Shown here: in pieces, positions 16,749 through 24,474 of the stretch
Layout: every line of letters begins with the position of its first letter
Position numbering within the stretch: the stretch's first letter is position 1
NCBI RefSeq assembly: GCF_007859075.1
Contig: NZ_VOAK01000003.1
Span: 1-56,711 of the forward strand
Length of the DNA stretch: 56,711 bases
Direction: 5' to 3'
From: Gemmobacter aquaticus
Lineage (GTDB): Bacteria > Pseudomonadota > Alphaproteobacteria > Rhodobacterales > Rhodobacteraceae
Notes under the pieces: generated by a model
The model's input: only the letters and a program-made list of their open reading frames with translations
What the model was told of the DNA's origin: nothing
Database searches by the model: none
Translations under genes and position numbers: made by a program

Positions 16749-17987
16749 TTATCCCGCCTGACTCGCGCGCCATTGGGCCAGCAGTGCCTTGCCGTAGTCA
16801 TTGCCATTGGGCAGGCGCGAGATGACATGGATATGGAACTTTGCCGGCTCCGTATTGCCAAGCCACATGCCAGAGTGGTGGTCGAACTCCAGCATCACGA
16901 CCGGGCTGTGGATGTGGAAATAGAAGGGGTCGTTGTCGCCGTGCCCCCCGATCCAGCTGAACCAGGTCCGGTCGAGATGGGCGGCAATTTGCGCCATGCG
17001 CGCCGCGCGTGGGCCATCGGGCCAGTGTTCGTAGAAGGTCTCGCACAGATCCAGCAGCGCCGCGCGTTGGCTGGCGTCCAACTCGGCCACGCAGACCCCT
17101 TCGACCGGCACAATACGATTGTCCTGGAACGCCCCGCCCAGATGGCGCTGATCGGCAAAGTTGAAGCGCCATTCCGGCATGGCCGGGTCTTCCATCAGCT
17201 TGAAGATCGTGGCCCGCGCCTGCAGTTTAGGCGGCAGTGACTGCATCAGCGCCAGCCCCTTGCGTTCTTCGGCCTTGAACATCGCAAAGCACTCGCCGCT
17301 TTTCAGGGCGATGTCATTCGGCTCGGTCCCCATGAAGGTGGGCGAAATCACCATCTGGCGCCCGATGATCAGGCAATTGAACCCGATGTGATGGCCATAG
17401 AAGTTGAAGCCCCAGGGCGTAGAGGTGGAGGGCGCGCCATAGATCAGAACATGGTAGGACCATTCGTTCATGACGTTGGTCAGATCATAAAGCTCACCCA
17501 GAAACAGGTTCGCCTTCATCAGCTGCCGGATCTTCTCATACCCCCGCGATGACGTGCAGGCAGCGATCAGTTGCATGAAGGCATCACGGGCGGCATCCGT
17601 CATCGTTTCCAGCCGGACACCTTCGGTATTGAAGACCAATTCAGGATTGTACCATCCGCGCCATTGTGGGGCATCGATATCGTGGCACACACGCGCGCGC
17701 TGATCGTCGTCAAGGCAGGCAAGAAATGCCAGTGCTGCGTCAACGGCTGGCGACGGGTCGAAGCCCTCGTCGGCAAGCTGGTATAGCCCTTCCTCTACCT
17801 GCCCGTCATGCGTGACGCCGACATAGGGCGCATCCTGCAGGGCTTTCCAGGCAGCCTTCAGCGCAATTGCACGCTCTGTCGCCAGGACCGGCGCCGAATA
17901 GGTGACAGGATCGAGACCATGCGAGTTCGCAATACGCGGTGTGCTCATCGGCAGGATGAACTGTCGGTAGTCGGCGCTGGTCATCAT
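16749..17987 (-). CDS. DUF3500 protein heading the catabolic operon
   Basis: The 412-residue protein matches my memory of the DUF3500 family: a GWYNPELVF block, LGELYDLTNVMNEWSYHVLIYG, WGFNFYGHHIGFNCLIIG and the C-terminal FSWIGGHGDNDPFYFHIHSPVVMLEFDHH. The last blocks are rich in His and Asp that could bind a metal. No signal peptide is seen, so it is probably cytoplasmic. The reaction is unknown. Being the first gene of a tight operon with the aldehyde dehydrogenase, FAH protein, hydratase and aldolase argues for a dedicated step in this pathway. The start follows GAGGAGG; two adjacent ATGs (17987 and 17984) are both possible. Confidence 0.75.
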   Translation of the reverse strand: MMTSADYRQFILPMSTPRIANSHGLDPVTYSAPVLATERAIALKAAWKALQDAPYVGVTHDGQVEEGLYQLADEGFDPSPAVDAALAFLACLDDDQRARVCHDIDAPQWRGWYNPELVFNTEGVRLETMTDAARDAFMQLIAACTSSRGYEKIRQLMKANLFLGELYDLTNVMNEWSYHVLIYGAPSTSTPWGFNFYGHHIGFNCLIIGRQMVISPTFMGTEPNDIALKSGECFAMFKAEERKGLALMQSLPPKLQARATIFKLMEDPAMPEWRFNFADQRHLGGAFQDNRIVPVEGVCVAELDASQRAALLDLCETFYEHWPDGPRAARMAQIAAHLDRTWFSWIGGHGDNDPFYFHIHSPVVMLEFDHHSGMWLGNTEPAKFHIHVISRLPNGNDYGKALLAQWRASQAG

Positions 17988-18057
17988 TGATCCTCCTCTG
18001 TCGGTGGCACGGTTTCATGATGGAGCCCGCGTCTGCAAGGATGGCCCGGCCGGATTG

Positions 18058-18072
18058 TTCACATCGCGGAAA
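18058..18072. promoter_or_regulatory. 15-bp regulon palindrome, site 3
   Basis: TTCCAC-ATC-GCGGAA lies in the 204-base divergent region between the DUF3500-led operon (starting 17987, minus strand) and the GntR gene (18192, plus strand), 71 bases from the former. It has the same half-site pattern as the other sites. Confidence 0.55.
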
Positions 18073-18113
18073 GCGGTATTCGGACCGATCACCTGATCTG
18101 ACATTGTGATAAA

Positions 18114-18125
18114 AAATATATTTTG
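18114..18125. promoter_or_regulatory. AT-rich palindrome in the divergent promoter region
   Basis: AAAATATATTTT is a perfect 12-bp palindrome within an unusually AT-rich stretch (18107-18147) of this GC-rich DNA, 67 bases before the GntR start. It may be a -10 region or an operator for the GntR protein. This is inferred from position only. Confidence 0.35.
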
Positions 18126-18191
18126 CAAAGAAAATACTTTTTATTTAGAGATGACGGCGGAGGAACCTGCGGCACGAATCGGAGGAGCTTG

Positions 18192-18902
18192 ATGGCAGCC
18201 GCCAGTCGGACCGCACAGGTCTATGAATCGCTCAAGGAAGAGCTATTGAACGGGCGTCATGCGCCGCGATCAAAGCTGGCAATTGATGCGCTGGCCATGC
18301 GCTTTTCGGTCTCGGTTGGCGCGGTGCGCGAGGCCCTGTCGCGGCTGACCTCGGACCGCCTGGTCGAGGCAGTTCCGCAGCGCGGCTTCGTGGTGGCGGC
18401 GGTGTCACGGGCAGATCTCATCGATCTGACGGGGGTGCGGATCGAAATCGAGACACGGTGCCTGCGCCAGTCGATCGAGCGCGGTTCGGTCGCCTGGGAG
18501 GGGCGGCTGATCTCGACCTGGCATCAGTTGTCACATGTCGCGGCCTCGCCCCTTGGGCGAATGCATCCGGACTGGGCACGCCTGCACGCACAGTTCCACG
18601 ATGATCTGGTCTCGGCCTGCGAAAGCCCCTGGTGGCTGCGCCTGCGCGAGTCTCTTTACATGCAGGCCGAGCGGTATCGGCGGATGATCCTGCCCGGTGC
18701 GCAGGCCAGGCGCGATATTCATGCCGAACACCGGCAGATCGTGGAAAGCACACTTGCACGCGACGCCGACCGGGCCGTGGCGGCGCTGGCGGAACACATG
18801 CAGAAGACCACTGATGATCTGTTGGAGGCGGGTCTGGGTGGTCTGGAACAACAAGAGGCGCGCACGACCGCGCGGGAGGAACATCATGGCAAGAACGGCT
18901 GA
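18192..18902 (+). CDS. GntR-family (FadR/FCD) regulator
   Basis: The 236-residue protein has an N-terminal GntR winged helix (about residues 5-70; LAMRFSVSVGAVREALSRLTSDRLVE). A C-terminal all-helical FCD ligand domain follows (about 78-220) with conserved acidic and His positions (HAQFHDDLVSAC, HAEHRQIVE) that usually bind a metal and a carboxylate ligand. The start at 18192 follows GGAGGAGC by 4 bases. Its 3-prime end overlaps the IclR gene by 17 bases. The two regulators are therefore co-expressed and probably sense different intermediates of the aromatic pathway. Confidence 0.88.
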   Translation: MAAASRTAQVYESLKEELLNGRHAPRSKLAIDALAMRFSVSVGAVREALSRLTSDRLVEAVPQRGFVVAAVSRADLIDLTGVRIEIETRCLRQSIERGSVAWEGRLISTWHQLSHVAASPLGRMHPDWARLHAQFHDDLVSACESPWWLRLRESLYMQAERYRRMILPGAQARRDIHAEHRQIVESTLARDADRAVAALAEHMQKTTDDLLEAGLGGLEQQEARTTAREEHHGKNG

Positions 18903-19692
18903 AGGCGGTAGCATCCGCAGCGAAACCTCGGGAACGCAGTGTATCCATCGGTCATTCGCAGTGGTGCGGATGCTGGCAAGCGGATCTGCCGAGGGTGAAA
19001 AACTGGTGGATATTGCCGCGACACTCAACCTGTCGCATCCGACGGCGCATCGGATCCTCAAGGCGCTTGAAACCGAGGGGATCGTGGAACGCGCCCGCGG
19101 CTCGCGACGCTACCAATTGGGCAGCGAGGCGGCCTGGCTCGGGCTTGCGGCCTTCAACCGCTTTCCAATCACGCGTCTGGCAAGCCCCGTGCTTGACCGG
19201 TTGGTTGAGACCGTCGGGGATTCAGTATTCCTGTCGGTCCCCTCCCACAATGACTCAGTCTACGCTGATCGCCGCTTTGGCGCCTATCCGGTTCAGGCGC
19301 GTCGCGTTGCGGTGGGTGCGCGCCGTCCGCTTGGCGTATCTGTCGCCGGGCGCACGATCATGGCTTACATGAAGCCCGAACGGCTGGAAGCGGTTCTGCG
19401 CGAGAACGCCGACCGCTATGGCGACTGGCGCTGCACGGAATCCCAGATCCTCTGCGGGGCAGAGGGCGCCCGCGAGCAGGGCTTTCTCTGTTCCGACAGT
19501 GTGGTGAACAGCGAACGGCGGGTGCTGGCGGTGCCTGTGCGCGACATCGTGGGCCATCCCGTCGCCGCGATCAGCGTGATCGCTGCGCGGCCACGGCTTG
19601 GTGGAGAGCGCATCTCGCGCCTTGTGCCGCTCCTGCGCGAGGCCGCGCGCGACATCAGCACCGCATTGCATCGGCAAGCCATCCCGGGCTGA
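18886..19692 (+). CDS. IclR-family regulator
   Basis: The 268-residue protein has the IclR layout: a winged HTH at about residues 20-80 (LVDIAATLNLSHPTAHRILKALETEGIVER), then the GAF-like effector domain to the end (ARRVAVGARRPLGVSVAGRTIMAY, VLAVPVRDIVGHPVAAISV). IclR proteins of aromatic pathways (PcaR, PobR, HmgR types) bind about 15-bp imperfect palindromes. This regulator is therefore a good candidate for binding the seven 15-bp sites of this block. The ATG at 18886 follows GGGAGGAAC and lies inside the end of the GntR gene. Confidence 0.88.
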   Translation: MARTAEGGSIRSETSGTQCIHRSFAVVRMLASGSAEGEKLVDIAATLNLSHPTAHRILKALETEGIVERARGSRRYQLGSEAAWLGLAAFNRFPITRLASPVLDRLVETVGDSVFLSVPSHNDSVYADRRFGAYPVQARRVAVGARRPLGVSVAGRTIMAYMKPERLEAVLRENADRYGDWRCTESQILCGAEGAREQGFLCSDSVVNSERRVLAVPVRDIVGHPVAAISVIAARPRLGGERISRLVPLLREAARDISTALHRQAIPG

Positions 19693-19717
19693 CGCCAAAT
19701 GGCCCCGGTGGGTGCCT

Positions 19718-19732
19718 GTCCGCGATATGAAC
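19718..19732. promoter_or_regulatory. 15-bp regulon palindrome, site 4
   Basis: GTCCGC-GAT-ATGAAC lies 25 bases after the IclR stop and 114 bases before the hpaD start. Both half-sites fit [GT]T[TC]C[AG][CT]. Confidence 0.5.
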
Positions 19733-19845
19733 AAAAGCCGCCTCCCGCGTTGTCCGCGACACTCCAAGGCGCAAAGCTTGATCAGGCGAAGCAAGGGGCC
19801 GCAGCCCCGGGGCGGCAAGGAGGCCGCCCGCCATTGGAGGACCGA

Positions 19846-20847
19846 ATGAAACTTCCCGCACCCATCCTGACACCCCCGTTCAACATCACGCGGGCAAGCC
19901 ATGTCGTGTTGACCGTCGCTGATCTTGACGCATCGAAGGCCTTCTACACCGATCTTGTGGGTCTGGTGGTCACAGCCGAAGACAGCGAGGCCGTCTATCT
20001 GCGTGGCCGTGAAGAAAGCTGCCATCACAGTCTGGTTCTGCGCAAGGGTGCGACCCCAGAATGCCAGCGCATCGGCCTGCGCGTGCTGACCGATGATGAC
20101 ATCCTGAAGGCCAAGGATTATTTCGACAGCATCGGCACCGAGGCCCGGATCGTGGATGTGCCCTATCAGGGCAAGACGCTGCATTTCAACGATGCCATCG
20201 GTATGCCGGTAGAGTTGACCGCATCCATGCCGGCCCAGCCGCGGCTGTTCATGTCCTACGACCGTTATCACGGCGCCTCGGCGCAGCGGCTGGATCACTG
20301 GCAGATCCAGGCCCAGGACGTACGGCGCGCCTTCAACTTCTGGCATCCGCTGGGGTTCCGTGCCTCGGAATACACCTATTCGATCGACGACGGGGGCGAG
20401 AACCTCTGGGGTGTCTGGCTTCAGCGCAAGGGCAACCCGCATGACCTGGTGTTTACCAATGGTCCGGGGCCGCGGCTGCACCATTTCGCCTATCTGCTGC
20501 GCGACGCCCACGACCTCGTCCATGCCTGTGACGTTGCGGGCGCGATGGGGCTGGGCCGCCGGCTTGAGCGTGGTCCGGGCCGTCACGGCATCTCGGGTGC
20601 GATGTTCATCTACTTCCGCGACCCTGACGGGCACCGGATCGAGCTGTTCAACACCCATTACCAGACAATCGACCTTGAAGACCCGATCGGTTGGGACCTG
20701 CAGGACCCGCGCCGCGCCGACCAATGGGGTCTGCCCGCGCAGGCCAAGTGGTTCAACGAGGCGACCACTTTCGCCGGCTCGCCGCCCGCTCTGCCGGATC
20801 TGAAGTCGGAACTGCCAACGCTGGAGCGGTTCCTCGGCATGGTCTGA
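19846..20847 (+). CDS. hpaD: homoprotocatechuate 2,3-dioxygenase (VOC type)
   Basis: The 333-residue type I extradiol dioxygenase closely follows the HPCD of Brevibacterium as I recall it. Two VOC modules each half the protein are present. The metal ligands are His151 (RLDHW), His213 (PRLHHFAY) and Glu266 (HRIELF), with the second-sphere acid-base His199 (NPHD) and the RGPGRHGIS loop. It opens 3,4-dihydroxyphenylacetate next to its hydroxyls to give 5-carboxymethyl-2-hydroxymuconic semialdehyde. The start follows GGAGG by 5 bases. A strong terminator follows, so it is the last gene of its unit. Confidence 0.92.
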   Translation: MKLPAPILTPPFNITRASHVVLTVADLDASKAFYTDLVGLVVTAEDSEAVYLRGREESCHHSLVLRKGATPECQRIGLRVLTDDDILKAKDYFDSIGTEARIVDVPYQGKTLHFNDAIGMPVELTASMPAQPRLFMSYDRYHGASAQRLDHWQIQAQDVRRAFNFWHPLGFRASEYTYSIDDGGENLWGVWLQRKGNPHDLVFTNGPGPRLHHFAYLLRDAHDLVHACDVAGAMGLGRRLERGPGRHGISGAMFIYFRDPDGHRIELFNTHYQTIDLEDPIGWDLQDPRRADQWGLPAQAKWFNEATTFAGSPPALPDLKSELPTLERFLGMV

Positions 20848-20874
20848 GCGGCCCAGTCCAGGCAGAGGAGAGAA

Positions 20875-20904
20875 AGGCCCCCGGAGCGTTCCGGGGGCCT
20901 TTTT
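20875..20904 (+). terminator. intrinsic terminator after hpaD
   Basis: GGCCCCCGGA (20876-20885) pairs with TCCGGGGGCC (20890-20899) around a 4-base loop and is followed by TTTTT. This is a strong, classical terminator between hpaD and the convergent hpaF. Confidence 0.92.
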
Positions 20905-20939
20905 CTCTGGTCGGGCGGCCGGTGAAGATCATGATCGCA

Positions 20940-21329
20940 TCATCCCTTCTTCATATGTGCGTGGATGGAGTTGGTCTTCCACGACCCCTCCGGGTCTGCC
21001 TCATCGACATAGAAGGTTATGCCAAGCCCGCGCTGCGCGCTGATCGCGGCGAAATGTGCGACCACCAGTTCATAGGTTGCGCCAAAAAATGCGCGACGCA
21101 CGTCGAGCGGCCGTCCCGCACCGATGCGGCACACCACATTGACGAAGGCATGATCCGGATTTCCGTCAGCAATGACATAGTCATGGACGGGCAGCGCACG
21201 GATGCGCACCCCGCCAAGCGGGAACACATCCGGCGCGCTGCGAAACTGGGCCGCGATCTTGTCCAACAATTCGCGGATTCGGCCATCGGGCTCGAGATTG
21301 TCGGAATACTCGACGATGCAATGGGGCAC
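20940..21329 (-). CDS. hpaF: 5-carboxymethyl-2-hydroxymuconate isomerase (HpaF)
   Basis: The 129-residue protein belongs to the CHMI branch of the tautomerase superfamily: PHCIVEYSDN at the N-terminus, DHAFVNVVCRIGAGR and the C-terminal NSIHAHMKKG. It ketonises 5-carboxymethyl-2-hydroxymuconate to 5-oxopent-3-ene-1,2,5-tricarboxylate. In this superfamily the catalytic base is the N-terminal proline exposed by removal of the initiator Met. That fixes the start at the GTG at 21329, directly before the Pro codon, although the open frame continues upstream. It is convergent with hpaD and divergent from the dienelactone hydrolase operon. Confidence 0.9.
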   Translation of the reverse strand: MPHCIVEYSDNLEPDGRIRELLDKIAAQFRSAPDVFPLGGVRIRALPVHDYVIADGNPDHAFVNVVCRIGAGRPLDVRRAFFGATYELVVAHFAAISAQRGLGITFYVDEADPEGSWKTNSIHAHMKKG

Positions 21330-21420
21330 GGGAAGTCCTTGTTCTGGCAGTTGGGGGCAGGGTGGCCCGATTTGATCAGGGCCACCCGCCGCCCACATCG
21401 CAAGTGCATCGCGCCGGGTT

Positions 21421-21435
21421 GTTCACCATGTGAAA
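21421..21435. promoter_or_regulatory. 15-bp regulon palindrome, site 5
   Basis: GTTCAC-CAT-GTGAAA, the most symmetrical copy (TTCAC/GTGAA arms perfect), lies 92 bases upstream of hpaF on the minus strand in the hpaF/dienelactone hydrolase divergent region. Confidence 0.6.
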
Positions 21436-21469
21436 TGCGCGACGCTCCGTGGCCGATCCACGAGGCAGT

Positions 21470-21484
21470 TTTCGCTATGTGAAC
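21470..21484. promoter_or_regulatory. 15-bp regulon palindrome, site 6
   Basis: TTTCGC-TAT-GTGAAC lies 49 bases from site 5 (start to start) and 77 bases before the dienelactone hydrolase start. The pair presumably serves the two divergent promoters or cooperates. Confidence 0.55.
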
Positions 21485-21560
21485 AAATGCATCGCCTCGC
21501 CTTGCCGGGGGAGGCGCTTGCCGGAACAGTCGGATCCATGGGTCTTGCACCCGACTTGAT

Positions 21561-22292
21561 ATGGAGCTGACGGCAGGAATGGTAACGGTACGCGATCTGG
21601 CCTACAGCCACGACGGATGCGAGATGCGGGGGCTGTTCCATGTGCCCCACGGTGCCAGCAATCTTCCGGGAGTGCTGGTCGTGCATGGCGCGCACGGGCT
21701 TGGCGATTTCATTCGCGCATCCTCGGAACGCCTTGCGCGCGAAGGCTATGCCGTACTGGCGGTGGACATGTGGGGCGGACGCAAACTTCTGACCGATCCC
21801 GCCCTGATCGGCCCGCAGCTTGGGGCCTTTGTGCAGGACCGCGGGATGTGGATGGGCCGACTTGCGGCCGCGCAGGCCGCCCTTGCCACACAGCCGGAGA
21901 CCGACGCCGCGCGCATCGGGGCGATCGGCTACTGTTTCGGCGGCGCCTCGGTTCTGGAGATGCTGCGCACGGGGGCGGCGCTCGCGGGGGTCGTCAGCCT
22001 GCATGGCGGTCTGGATGTCGTCGGCGACGACTGGGCGGGCGCGCAGCCCGGCGAGGCCCTGATCTGCACCGGCGCCGACGATCCGCTGGCCAGCCCGACC
22101 GATCTTGCCCGGATCACCGCCGGTATGGGCCGCGCCGCCCTTGACTGGCAGGCCGATGTCTATGGCGGCACCCTGCACGGCTTTACCGAACCCGACGCAC
22201 CGGGCCGACCACCCTTTGCCCGCTACAACGCCCGGGCGGATCGGCGGTCCTGGGCGGCCACAGTGGGCTTTCTGGCCGAAGTACTTTGCTGA
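21561..22292 (+). CDS. dienelactone hydrolase family protein
   Basis: The 243-residue alpha/beta hydrolase has the dienelactone-hydrolase nucleophile motif GYCFGG (Cys125), an acid near Asp173/174 (TGADDP) and His206 (LHGFT). The Cys nucleophile separates it from ordinary serine esterases. It would open a lactone, or hydrolyse an activated ring-fission product, in the cytoplasm. The early HGAHGLGDF block replaces the usual HEIFG-type motif, so the substrate may differ from classical dienelactone. The start at 21561 lacks a good ribosome-binding site, and the ATG at 21579 is an alternative. It opens a four-gene operon with an SDR, an NTF2-like protein and an FAH protein. Confidence 0.82.
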   Translation: MELTAGMVTVRDLAYSHDGCEMRGLFHVPHGASNLPGVLVVHGAHGLGDFIRASSERLAREGYAVLAVDMWGGRKLLTDPALIGPQLGAFVQDRGMWMGRLAAAQAALATQPETDAARIGAIGYCFGGASVLEMLRTGAALAGVVSLHGGLDVVGDDWAGAQPGEALICTGADDPLASPTDLARITAGMGRAALDWQADVYGGTLHGFTEPDAPGRPPFARYNARADRRSWAATVGFLAEVLC

Positions 22293-22308
22293 ACTGAAGG
22301 AATCGAAC

Positions 22309-23091
22309 ATGGATCTGGGTATCAAGGGTCGTCGCGCGCTGGTCTGCGCCTCGTCGCAGGGTTTGGGTCTGGCCTGCGCGACTGCCCTGGCAAGAGAGGG
22401 CGTGGCCGTCTGGCTGAACGGCCGCGACGCGGCCAGGCTGGCCGCTGCCGCCGATGCCGTGCGGGCCGAGGCGCCGGGTGCCGAGGTGGGCATCATCCCG
22501 GCAGACCTGAACTCTGCCGAGGGTCGGGCAGCCATCCTCGCCGAACTGCCCGACGTCGATATCCTTGTGACGAACAACGCGGGCCCGCCGCCTGGCGGGG
22601 TAGAGAACTGGGACGAAGCCGCGCTGATCGGTGCCATGGGGGCCAACATGATCCCGGCGGTGCAACTGATCCGCGCCTACCTGCCCGCGATGCGCGCACG
22701 CCGCTTTGGGCGTATCGTCAATATCACCTCTGCGATGGTAAAGGCGCCGCATTACATCATGGGTCTGTCCACCTCGGCTCGCGCGGCGCTGACGGCGATT
22801 TCCAAGGCGATCTCGCGCGAGGTGGTGGCAGAAAACGTCACCATCAACAACCTTCTGCCAGAGCGGATCGACACCCCCCGGCAGGAATTCATGGCCCAAC
22901 GCCTGATGAAGCTTGAGGGTATCACGCGCGACGAGGCGCGTGCGCGGGCATCATCGACCATCGCCGCGAAGCGCTTTGGCCGGCCCGAAGAATTCGGCGC
23001 CGCCTGCGCCTTCCTCTGCTCTGACCTTGCGGGTTACATCTCGGGCCAGAACCTGCAACTCGACGGCGGCAGCTATGAGGGGGTCGTATGA
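22309..23091 (+). CDS. SDR-family protein lacking the catalytic Tyr/Lys
   Basis: The 260-residue Rossmann protein has SDR hallmarks: an atypical cofactor loop ASSQGLG, TNNAGPP (NNAG motif), the active-site Ser141 in NITSAM, and LQLDGG at the end. The catalytic YxxxK is replaced by Ser154-x-x-x-Arg158 (GLSTSARAALT). A known SDR subgroup (BKR-like, without the canonical Tyr) shares this change, so the protein may use a different mechanism or act without redox. It lies 16 bases after the hydrolase gene and its stop overlaps the next start (ATGA), so all are co-translated. Confidence 0.82.
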   Translation: MDLGIKGRRALVCASSQGLGLACATALAREGVAVWLNGRDAARLAAAADAVRAEAPGAEVGIIPADLNSAEGRAAILAELPDVDILVTNNAGPPPGGVENWDEAALIGAMGANMIPAVQLIRAYLPAMRARRFGRIVNITSAMVKAPHYIMGLSTSARAALTAISKAISREVVAENVTINNLLPERIDTPRQEFMAQRLMKLEGITRDEARARASSTIAAKRFGRPEEFGAACAFLCSDLAGYISGQNLQLDGGSYEGVV

Positions 23092-23498
23092 CCGGGGCGC
23101 TGCTCCCTGTCGATCCGGCCTCGGCCATGGCGGCCGAACTGCTCGGGTTCGAGGCAGAGCGCCAGCGTGCCCTGGTGGAGCCCGATCTGGTTTCGCTGGA
23201 GCGGCTGCTGGCCCCGGATCTGATCCATGTCCACAGCTCGGGTCTGGTCCATGACAAGCCCGCCTTCATCGCCCATGTCGCCCGCATGGGAGGGTTCGTA
23301 TCGATCGAACGTGGCGTGCTCGATGTTCGGTCAGGCCATGGAGTTGCTCTGATCACGGGGCCTACGGTCAACACCGTCCGCCGGATCGAGAGTGGCGAGC
23401 TGGCACGGCTGGAGGGGTTCGGCACCGTGCTGGCCCGGCACACCGCCGACGGCTGGCAGGTCGTTCTGTCGCAGATAACCATCACCAAACACGGCTAA
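23088..23498 (+). CDS. NTF2-like/DUF4440 small protein
   Basis: The 136-residue protein has the cone-shaped NTF2-like fold signature: LERLLAPDLIHVHSSGLVHDKPAFIAHV and a C-terminal WQVVLSQITITKH strand. Such proteins are enzymes (isomerases, hydratases, decarboxylases) or dimeric binding proteins; the His pair in HVHSSG is a common active-site position. It overlaps the SDR gene by 4 bases (ATGA) and precedes the FAH gene by 19 bases, so it is an integral operon member. Its step is unknown. Confidence 0.75.
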   Translation: MTGALLPVDPASAMAAELLGFEAERQRALVEPDLVSLERLLAPDLIHVHSSGLVHDKPAFIAHVARMGGFVSIERGVLDVRSGHGVALITGPTVNTVRRIESGELARLEGFGTVLARHTADGWQVVLSQITITKHG

Positions 23499-23517
23499 AG
23501 GCAAGGAACGTGAATTT

Positions 23518-24369
23518 ATGAAGCTGCTGCGATTCACTGAAAGCGGAACCACCCGCATCGGCAAGCTGGACGGGGGCCGGGTTATCGACCTTTCGGCGGT
23601 GGAGGGCGTGGGTCATTCGATGCGTGACCTGATCGAACGTCTTCCGTTGTTGCGTGCGACGCTGGAAGCGGCCAAGGGGCCGGGGTTCACGCTGGAGGAC
23701 GTCAGGCTTGAGGCACCCTTGCCCGATCCGCGCAAGTTCATGGGCATCGGGATGAACTATGCCAAGCACGCCGAGGAGGCGCGGCAGGCGGGTATTCCAA
23801 TTCCCACCTCGCAGCTCTGGTTCAACAAGCAGGTCAGCTGCATCATCGGGCCCTATGATCCGGCGGTCAAATGGCAGGCGACCGATGCGATGGATTATGA
23901 GGTGGAGCTGGGTGTGGTAATCGGCAAACGCTGCCGCAACGTGCCGGCAGCCGAGGCGCGCGGGGTGATTGCCGGCTACATGATCGTCAACGATGTTTCC
24001 GCGCGCGACTGGCTGAAGCGGTCGCCCACCTTCACGCTGGGCAAGAGCTTTGACACCTTTGGCCCCACTGGCCCCTGGATCACCACCGATGACGAGATCG
24101 CCGATCCGCTGGCACTGGAGATGAAGCTATGGGTCAACGGCGAATTGCGTCAGGACCATCCGACGGATGACATGATCCACGACATCTGGGCGCAGATCGA
24201 GTACCTGAGCCAGGTCATGACGCTGGAGCCCGGCGACATTCTGGCGACCGGTACGCCGTCGGGTATCGGGGCGCCGACCGGGCGCTTTCTCAAGCCCGGC
24301 GATGTGATGCGCGCCGAGATATCGGGGCTTGGAGCGATCGAGAATCCCGTTATTGCCGAAGCGGATTGA
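23518..24369 (+). CDS. fumarylacetoacetate hydrolase family protein
   Basis: The 283-residue FAH-fold protein has canonical metal motifs DYEVELGVVIG (E-x-E) and VNDVSARDW, plus GDILATGTPSGIG. It probably hydrolyses or decarboxylates a 2-keto acid ring-fission product. It differs from the FAH protein at 14369, which has a changed third motif. The pair might together provide the two HpaG activities, or this one may serve a side branch with the Cys hydrolase. A very strong terminator follows the stop, closing the operon. Confidence 0.85.
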   Translation: MKLLRFTESGTTRIGKLDGGRVIDLSAVEGVGHSMRDLIERLPLLRATLEAAKGPGFTLEDVRLEAPLPDPRKFMGIGMNYAKHAEEARQAGIPIPTSQLWFNKQVSCIIGPYDPAVKWQATDAMDYEVELGVVIGKRCRNVPAAEARGVIAGYMIVNDVSARDWLKRSPTFTLGKSFDTFGPTGPWITTDDEIADPLALEMKLWVNGELRQDHPTDDMIHDIWAQIEYLSQVMTLEPGDILATGTPSGIGAPTGRFLKPGDVMRAEISGLGAIENPVIAEAD

Positions 24370-24388
24370 TCCGTTGAAATGCGGCAAT

Positions 24389-24417
24389 GGGGGCGGCCTT
24401 AGGCCGCCCCCTTTTTT
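24389..24417 (+). terminator. intrinsic terminator after the FAH gene
   Basis: GGGGGCGGCC and GGCCGCCCCC pair perfectly around a TTA loop and are followed by six T. This is a textbook intrinsic terminator. Confidence 0.95.
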
Positions 24418-24474
24418 ATGCGGTCTGGCTCGATCGGCAACGCAGCAACAGCCTGCGCCAAGCCTTGGCTCCCT

